Made by a program: the position numbers and the translations under genes. From Mixophyes australis (lineage: Eukaryota > Chordata > Amphibia > Anura > Limnodynastidae), in contig JAVHZZ010000001.1 in NCBI GenBank assembly GCA_036250195.1, forward strand, positions 380,070,907 through 380,134,906: a stretch of 64,000 bases of DNA, in the 5' to 3' direction. The notes under the pieces were generated by a model. The model ran no database searches. It was not told the DNA's origin and saw nothing but the letters and a program-made list of their open reading frames with translations. Positions 55,735 to 64,000 of this stretch are shown here, piece after piece. Position 1 is the first letter of the stretch. Each line of letters opens with the position of its first letter.

Positions 55735-58560
55735 TTGTTAATTATTTTTTTGGTTGGCTTTAATAAAAATGTAAAAAAAATTAACAGCAGTAACTGGTTG
55801 AACAGATGTTAAATTTTATTCATATGGATTTCAGCTCTGTTGAAGTGTTATGTCATATGAAATGATATCTTTAATTGTACCTATTACTATTACTTGTACT
55901 CTCTTGTGTTCTGCAAGTAAAATTCAGTGCAAATATAATATATTTCTTGGTAATTCCATTTGTAGCCAATTGGGATTTTAAAGCATAACATAGGTTTATG
56001 CTGCAAGATAGGTTGCTTTGTGCAGAATATGAAACACTAAATAGACAGCCTCAAACAATTATAGGCAAGTGTAAGGAGTCTTATGTAATTGAAACATTAT
56101 GGGGAGATACAAAGGGCAATTTTGTAAATAAAATAAATATCCATTTTTTTGGAATTCTATTTTAAAATAATGAGACCTATCAAATGGAAATTGTCACTCA
56201 AATTGCCAATAAAGAAAATGTGTACTTTAGCTAAATCTTACATTTTCCAGTGTAATGCTGTAAATGTATCTACCAGGTTTTAGAAATTGCCAGAAAAATA
56301 TGTTTCATATAGGCGGGATGTGCTAAAAAAAAAGTAGTGAAACAAGAAAATAAATAAATGCTCATCATTATTCAAGATGAATTCTATTAATTATATTTTT
56401 GAGCTATTACTAAATCGGACAGGATTTTTTAGACATATAAAATACGAGAAAAGAGGAATTATGTGGAGAATCATGGAGAAATCTCTCCCCACCTCATCAT
56501 CTGTATCATATAGCCAGAAAGATGGATGGAGATAGAATGGAGGTGTTACTGACGTTTTGGCTGAACCAGGTGGCTATGTTACCATTATATAACGTGAAGG
56601 ATAAACTGGAACCTATGACAACCCAAAGTGAACCTTTGCAGGGCTGTTAAAATTACTTACCAGTCAGCATTTTTTTCCACCAGTTTCCTTCAAGCTGATT
56701 CTTATATGGTCATGGGCATGGCACGCAGCACATTCTGTTCTGAAAGTGCTGTGTAAAATAACATGAAATAGATTAGTTCTCTATTAACAGATTTACAATT
56801 GCAGCAGGCAAAATTATTATTTTCAGAATGTCCTCCTTCCTCATATTATCAGCGCAATTGACTGCACACTTAAATCCTCTGCATGACAAACAGCAAATTT
56901 ATAGCATGTAACATAGATACCACTCCCTCAGTATCCAGTTTGTCTCCAATGTGTATATGCACATATTGAGTCTCTTATGAGCTTACATCTCATATGATGC
57001 CTTCGTACTCCAAAAGTCTGCACTCTATGAAAGATTTGAGGATGACAATATGCCAAAGGTTGGCATATAGGTATATTTTAGTTATATTAGTTTTATTATC
57101 TATATTGTATTTATGTGCGTGTATCTTTCTTTACATTTAAAAATGTTTATTTTCAATAGTTGTTTATTGCTAGTAAAAAAAATCACTTAAATCAAGTTGG
57201 ACCGTGCAATCTCTCCTATATTATAAAGATTCTTGACTAGTGTAAGGATATAACAGAGGTAAGTATCAAGGCTATACTTGCACATGTTATATGCCCTCTT
57301 ACATGTTCATTCTTGTATAGATCTGGTCCATAGGAGTGTAAAGCAACAAATACTCCACAATTTTGTTTTAGAACCAAAGTCCTAATAATCAAAGTTATAA
57401 AATTGTTCACAAAAGTAACTGTCAGCGGGGCTACCTATACTTTTTTGATTACTCCATATAGCAACTTTCTAAAAGGGATCAATTTGTAGTTGCATGAAGC
57501 ATGGTATTTCTCCGGAGCTGTAATAACTGTATGATAGGAAATTATGTTACAGACATGAGAGTTTAAAACCATATGTAATATATACAAAAATTGGCAAATT
57601 AAAAATATTAATTATTCATGAGAAGAAAGTCCTATAATTCAATCTAGAAAGCAGTTTAAGATAACATCATTAAGATCCAGTACCCTTCATGATTCAATTC
57701 TTCTTTTTCTCTGTTTTTTTAAAATGGTGTAATGATACAAAAAAAAATCTATATAGATTATAGTAAACAGTATAGTAAAGGAATAATAAATTATAGTAAA
57801 TTATAGTAAAAGAATACATCTTTAGCATATTTTTAAATTCTGGTATAACTTATCCAAGATAAATCCCGATCACATGATCAGGCATCAGCGCATCTCTTAG
57901 GTACTGATTCAACAATCTCATTTGTTGAGTGGTATATAGTATACCATAATAATTGGCTCACTTGTTATCAGGGATTCCATCCCTCTAGTACTTTTTTTTT
58001 AAACCTTATACTATCAAACATTTAGTATATCCACCATAGACAGCTAGATATATTCATAAAATGGTTTTAATTTACTTAAAAAATGGAAAAGTCATAGCAC
58101 CCAATAACATTGTAAACTGGTATTAAACCAGAGCATTTAAACACTAAAAGAAACACAGATCCCCCTTTTCTAAATTTAATAAATAGCACATCAAATCTGA
58201 AAGTAACAGAACTTCCAATAGCAAATGCAGAAGAAAAGTAAAACCTAATTACATTTTACTGCATGTGTCTACAGGATACTTTCATTTAGTGTTTATCTTT
58301 TAGGACAAGTTTATTCGTTTTTTTGGAAACATCTATATTTGTCTGCATTGAAATGCTACATAAAGTCCCCTATGTGTGTATGCATACATGTTAATACAAT
58401 GTTTCTGTGCGATAATTAGTAAACTTGATATCTCCAGAGCTGCTAGCACTCTGATTACACAGACTCCATTGTGTGCAGGGATCTATACATCGTGTCTCCA
58501 CCCTTTATCAGACTTTACGGCAGCTTCTATGTTGTCAATAGTGTCACTAGGGTATCAAGT
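55735..58560. other. No gene recognised
   Basis: AT-rich throughout; no frame or repeat of note. Confidence 0.45.
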
Positions 58561-58564
58561 ATGA

Positions 58565-58845
58565 GGGAGGATGGGTGAGAGAGAGAGGGACATCTGGATC
58601 GCAAACGCTGACCAAGATCTGCGGATCAGTCAGTGAGGAAAGTTCTCGACACAGGATGCTGTGTGAAATAATAAACAGATTGCCAATATACCGGTCAAAG
58701 AGAACTAGACTTTCCTCCCAGGAGTCTATAGTGGAACTCAAGGTCCCCCACCTAGAGGTTGGCATGACTGGGGTAAAACCTGGTTCCCATGGATGTGTCC
58801 ATCACCTGAAGGAAAAATATGCTGTTAAACAAAAAAATTATTATG
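58565..58845 (-). pseudogene. Penelope-like RT fragment
   Basis: On the minus strand QVMDTSMGTRFYPSHANL matches the TxMGxxFAPSYANL block of Penelope-like RTs. After a stop, SWEESLVLFDRYIGNLFII follows, corresponding to the RYIDD catalytic block with IGN in place of IDD. It is a short, dead piece, in a different family branch from 11380-13820 by its residues. Confidence 0.6.
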
Positions 58846-59526
58846 CTTAAGAATAATCAAAAGAGAACCTTGTACATTGTCTCTCTGAGACCTTTTTATT
58901 GCATTACTGTGTTTTATATGGTGAAATGTTAACACATTTTGATTACTCACAGATATCAGTGTATTATTAATAAATTCCTGTAGTTTTAGTATTTTACACC
59001 TTATTGAGTTTAGTCCATTGTTATTTGATTTTCTGTGTTGTTTTAAAGCAGGTTTGCAGTCTTTTTGGACAGCTGCCTAATTAGATGTTTATGTTGTAAG
59101 CACTATCAGGGTATTTCCTTTATTATTAATAATTAATACTTATGGTGAGGTGGGGAAAAATCTCTCCATTAGACTCATGATTGACAGGAAGGATGATGTG
59201 GTTTATTATATTTACTCTTTCATATATCCCCCCATCTTACCACATTCTTACTCAACCGCTACTGATTACAGACTCAGTTGTCATCAAAGAATGGCAGACA
59301 GACAGAGAAGTAATAGCCTGGACACAAATGGAGGAAGAGCTGAATTTTGCTGTTGCTTTCACCTTACAATCCCTCTATATGCAGCTCCACCATTTGATCC
59401 CCACTTCTATCATCAAACTTGTTGTGAAGATGGATGGAGCTGGATGCACAGACAGAGAGGGGGTGGCAAAAGATAGAGGTGGTGGCATAGTTAAAAATCA
59501 CTGTAAGCTCATTGTTAGACTCTAAG
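58846..59526. other. No gene recognised
   Basis: Two overlapping frames at 59150-59525 (108 and 114 codons) have no recognisable motif. Confidence 0.4.
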
Positions 59527-59702
59527 AGGTTTATTTACAAAACTGCGGTTTTGAAAAAGTGGAGATGTTGTCTATAGCAAAAAATCCGATTCTAGCTGGC
59601 ATTTTGTAGAATGTACTAAATAAATGATAACTAGAATCTGATTGGTTGCTATAGACAACATCTCCACTTTTTCAAAACCGCAGATTAGTAAATATACCCC
59701 TG
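59527..59702. mobile_element. Palindromic MITE, copy 3 of 3
   Basis: GTTTATTTACAAAACTGCGG mirrors CCGCAGATTAGTAAATATAC, with long complementary arms. The right arm has ATTGGTTGCTATAGACAAC. It is the most symmetrical of the three outside the left CCAAT region, where AGCAACCAATCAG has become AGCAAAAAATCCG. Confidence 0.85.
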
Positions 59703-62700
59703 ATGATGTGTTAGAAGTGCTTGTAAAAAATAAATTGTTATTTACTCATGGTAATATCCTACTTTTCCTATTTATCTATTACATCTATTTATTAGTGTTT
59801 TGCATTATGAGTAACCAATTAATATCATGTTTTACTGTACTATTTCATAAACATGGCTAGGTGTGGCACCATATGCACATATAATATAAATAAAGTACTT
59901 ATGAGTAGGATAAAATAGTTGGGTTCTTCTTATAAATCTTGGAGAACAACGAAAAAAGTCATCTATAATTTATCTGTCTGAGAGGATGGTATGGAAAATA
60001 TCTATTTCTCCTACATATAATGCCATGCCCTGGAAATTGTAACAGCAATGCACCTAAATAACAATGGTCCTATTATTTTTATTAAATATATTAACTTTTA
60101 TAACCACCACGTCTTGAAATGTACATATGATGGAGTCAGGTTGTGGTCATATTCCACATAATATCCTTAAGCTTGAATATAAAAGAACATTTTTAATAGT
60201 ATTTTAATATTAAAAATGCATTGAACAAATGTACTTTATTTGGGCTTGTGCTGATTATTAGAAAGATTATGTTCTAATATTACATAAACATAATGACAGA
60301 CTGAATACATTATTAACTCCACCCAGATCAGTACTCATCTCCTGCTGGTAGACATTAGGTAATAATAGCTAGGTTATACTCTGTCCTCAATGATGTATAT
60401 TATATTTTTTATGGATTTTTAATAAATGGTGCACACAATGGCAATTGTTGGCAGCGTGACTTTTGCTTGCAAGTGTGATTAGCTGCACAATAGAGATAGA
60501 TGTATGTGATGATTATTTTACACTATTCTCACAGTACAAAGTGCATGTCAATAGGAGAAGATAATGAAACAGTTGAAATGGAGAAGTTTTGTTAGAATAT
60601 CTTGTAGTTTGCAGAAAATGAAGTCACATAGAGCAACAAACACAGCTAGCCCAGACCACCACATATTGCTTCTGTTCAGTCGGGCCAGACATGTTGTAAA
60701 TCTGTTGCCAACTATGTTTTCTGGATTTGTAGCAGAGTAACATATAAACAAGTTTAACAGGCAAACATTTCACATTTGTAATCATCATCAGGGGCAATAT
60801 TACATATTGACTATTTTGAATGCTGCATAAACACCTTAAAAATTTGCGTTTGAAGTGAACATTACTACTGAGGTAGAAGTTCTGGTGTGAGGTAATACCT
60901 CAAAGTGCCTTGGGATAAAATAAATGAGTGAAACACAAGATAATAGCAATGTATAGGTGTTGGTGTAGCTGTATATAATCTACATGTGCCCTCTAATGCT
61001 GAGGTGAAATGTTCGCCATGGTAATGGACCCTGTAATGTATTGGAGTATAAGAAATCAGAAAAAAAATTTGACTCTGTCTAAAAGTTTTCTTTGTACACT
61101 CACTATGCACAGGTTGAGGGATTGATAATTCTGCTGGTGGATGTACTGCAGAGGAGAGAAGACTTAGAAGTGCCTAAGGAAAAAAGAACTATAATCAATA
61201 TCTTTATACCTCTAAAAATATTATAAGTTAATATTTCCTTTTAAAGACTTAGAAATGCAAAATATAAAATATGTTAAATATAGTTATTTTTTGAGTAATA
61301 CATATGATCTGTACATTGTACTGCTTCTTCATAGGACATTTCCTGCAGCAGGAAGTTGAAAAGCTATTCCTCATATGATGTGCACATTATCTTCTTTGAT
61401 GAGCCACCTCGGGTACCCCAGAATGTCTTCTTTCTTTTGCTAACTTTTTCTTTCAAATGCCTTTTGATGTCACTAAATATCTTTTTACAATATGGAGCGT
61501 TTATATATTCCCACAGCATTTACGTTATTACATATGCTGTGACATATTTTATTTTTTGTGATATTGTGATATTATTTTGTGATATTGATGTTTTGCTAGC
61601 CAAATTACCATGTTTTTGGGGATAATTTGCTATTATTTTTCTTCATTGGAAAATAATATTTTACAGTCTGAGGTATTTTTGACAGAGGTCATTTATTTAA
61701 TTTCCCCCTATCTGTTTCTCTCCTGACATAAATCTCTCATTTCCCAATCCTCTTCACTTATCCCCTCCAATTTTTTTTTTTAATATAGAGAGAAAAAGCA
61801 ACCGCAAAACAATTGACTAGCTAACAAAAACATTTACTCATATTGTACACACACAAAACAGAGACACCAAAATAATAAGTATTACAACTCATCAGGGCCA
61901 GCACTACCACTAGGCACACCTAGACAGTTGCCTAGAGTTCTGGAGTTTAGGGGGCATCTATAAGATTGAATAAGTGCCAAAGTACCATCCTTTCAGTGTC
62001 TCTTTTATTCACTGTGACCCCCCACACTCTCACAATAATCACTTTTTTTTCTACAATTTAAGAATCCCACTGGCTCCTTTAATATTCACAGCTCCTCTCT
62101 GCTCCCAAATTGAAGCCACAAAATGAGACAGCATGTGTTGCCTTGTGGAAAATCCCAGGATTTCATGTTTTTTTTTAAACATCTCTTTTTAAATCACTGA
62201 TTTTAAATTTACGCAAGTTACCAGAAATCACCAGTATGTGAAAGAAATTCACTGTTTGAGAGATTGAAGAGTATATTATTAAAAATAATCTCCATGCCAC
62301 TTAAATAAATGTAAAGTAAAAATGTATGAGCCATATAATTCTTAATAAGACTGGCTAGAAAAGACAGAGGGCTGTTTTAACCCCCTGTTAGCATGTTGTT
62401 TAAAACTATAAGAAAGATTCACCGAAAACCTATATATCTACACAATATCATTATCTTCAAGTGGTGTTTGGGTTATTTTTGTGTGTGGGATATAATTATT
62501 AAATAAATACAAGAGTCATTGAGCAAACACAAAGTTGACACTCTAATACATATCTTGGCTGCCTTGTACTAAGTCAAGTATCCTATGTCATCTCTCTGTC
62601 CACTACACTGTCGTCCTCATACAAAGTAATCAATAAGTAGCAATTAGCCAGTGTTACCTACAAAGTACTGCTGCAGAAGTTTTACACACTACTTAGAAAT

Positions 62701-64000
62701 AAGCATTTCCAGGTGTCAGTGAAGGTGCCTGGTGGTGGCAGTAATTTGCTTCAAGCGACACCAAGCAGGTGCAGCGCCATTTGGATCGGCCTGTGATAGC
62801 AATTTATAACGGTAACCAAAACTAGAATGTACTCATGAAAATTAAACTGCACACTTGTGTTTTTACATCTTTCTCTTTTAGTTGTATGTCTTTTAATATA
62901 TAAAAAAGATATGTCAGTCATCATTATAAAGTTTTTTCCTGGTTCAGGCTATTTAAATCGCCCAGGAGAGAACTTTATAATTATGACTGTCATATATTTC
63001 ATTGCTAAAATAATAAATAAATAATTATATATTTTTTTTAAAATAAAGCAACATGCTTCCCATCAATCCTACAAAACCTGAACTGGTTTCTACTAATATA
63101 TGTCATCATGAGAATATACTTTTAAAATTAAGCAGGATGCATTCCTAACATGATCACTTGACTGGCATGTGCAAACCCTAACTGCATTTGCATGGGAATG
63201 TCCTTGCTTTACATGTCAAGGCAGAATTAGCCACAATATATGTTTAACTCAAGTCTTCTTGTATATGCAAGAAAGCAAAATGCAATTTTTACGTCACACA
63301 AATGGACTTACATCCAACACTAAATGACACCCCATGTGAGTTTAACCCTCACTTTTGAAAATTTAAGTATGGTTAGAAAGCAAGAAGAAAAAATTGGAGC
63401 AATGGGTCCTATGCAAATGGTAAGGGTGCTACATCTTGGATTCATAACATTAGATAGGATTCCTAATATCTATTTCCAACATGTTGTTTATCTGATATTT
63501 AATGAATTAAAATAAGGAGAACTCATCGGCGATTCATTTATTTCATTCTTAAGGCATTACATAATTTCTGTGGTTGTAAAGAGCCACATTTCATTTGGAG
63601 TGAAGTGTTTAGTAACTGAGTCCCCATATTACGCTCTCATCCCAATGTATACTATCCTAACATCATGATGTTAAAATACAGATGCAAATCGTTACTCATC
63701 CCAAGCAGATATTAACCCATGATTGATTGAGTGACTACTGATGCACTTTCGTTGTTTATTATTTAAATAACTTGAACAATATATGTATAATGTTATGTAT
63801 CTTTTTGTTATTTAAAATCACTTTCACTTTTGCTCTGAGCTTCACATTGGAGTATTCAGCTTACCTGTAATCGCTAAAATCGGTCAAAGTTACACATCTT
63901 GAACCTCTAAGACATAGGAAAAATTGAAAATGGTATGTGTATTTTGTGCTTTTTTATTTTAATTGACCCTTTTTATAAAAATGCAGTCTCTTAGCATTAG
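59703..64000. other. No gene recognised
   Basis: AT-rich to the end of the window. 61890-61960 (CAGGGCCAGCACTACCACTA, GTTGCCTAGAG) looks like the start of an interspersed repeat I cannot delimit. An inverted repeat lies at 62907-62996. Confidence 0.45.
62907..62996. repeat. Fold-back repeat with arms of about 35 bp
   Basis: ATATGTCAGTCATCATTATA at the left mirrors TATAATTATGACTGTCATAT at the right, with few mismatches and a spacer of about 20 bases. Confidence 0.7.

Noticed and set aside
59150..59525. Two overlapping ORFs of 108 and 114 codons as a possible host exon
   Set aside because: Both frames are open over the same DNA, neither has a recognisable motif, and a MITE begins immediately after.
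60548..60751. 67-codon minus ORF with hydrophobic stretch
   Set aside because: No splice-site context, homology or codon pattern that I can recognise; AT-rich chance frame.
1..64000. CRISPR array, bacterial operons, phage or plasmid origin
   Set aside because: Repeat content is that of a vertebrate nuclear genome; no regularly spaced short repeats with unique spacers and no bacterial gene were seen.

Overview
This window looks like repeat-rich nuclear DNA of a vertebrate, most likely a frog (anuran). It is AT-rich with long intergenic stretches. It holds L1-type LINEs with an ORF1 of the coiled-coil/RRM kind, Penelope-like elements, Ty3/gypsy and Ty1/copia relics, a V-SINE-type SINE, many palindromic MITEs and TA microsatellites. 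The frog assignment rests on my memory of the repeat families, not on a host gene. I found no convincing host protein-coding exon, rRNA or tRNA gene; every open frame I can recognise belongs to a mobile element.

Layout. 1-5012: a decayed retroviral integrase region split by a recent 5'-truncated L1 (183-3097), then retroviral debris and a fold-back element. 5013-11380: microsatellites, a Helitron-like repeat with a 33-bp minisatellite, the first of three related MITEs, an L1 ORF1 fossil and a 139-bp duplication. 11380-13820: a minus-strand Penelope-like reverse transcriptase/GIY-YIG relic. 15823-22836: a full-length minus-strand L1 of about 7.0 kb with a 16-bp target-site duplication, apparently disabled by one frameshift in ORF1 and one near the end of ORF2. 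24919-26923 and 27990-28719: two solo LTRs, each with a 5-bp target duplication. 28811-33067: minisatellites of 27-bp period, then a scrambled gypsy element (LTR, gag pieces, 50-bp tandem repeats, LTR). 33572-33892: SINE. 34128-42785: two copies of a TIR element and other MITEs. 47113-50780: a Ty1/copia pol relic broken by two later insertions, one a near-perfect palindrome of about 900 bp. 51866-52490: second copy of the Helitron-like repeat. 53230-53620: L1 ORF1 fossil. 54826-55720: larger TIR element with a nested MITE. 58565-58845: second Penelope-like fragment. The rest is AT-rich sequence in which I see no gene.

The window reads as layers of transposition. Intact target-site duplications date the L1 at 183-3097, the full-length L1, the two solo LTRs and the palindrome insertion as later than the DNA they sit in. 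Three signals deserve follow-up: the long palindrome with divergent TATA-like boxes; the hairpins in the 2-kb solo LTR with a coordinated pair change; and RFX X-box-like motifs recurring in unrelated element families.
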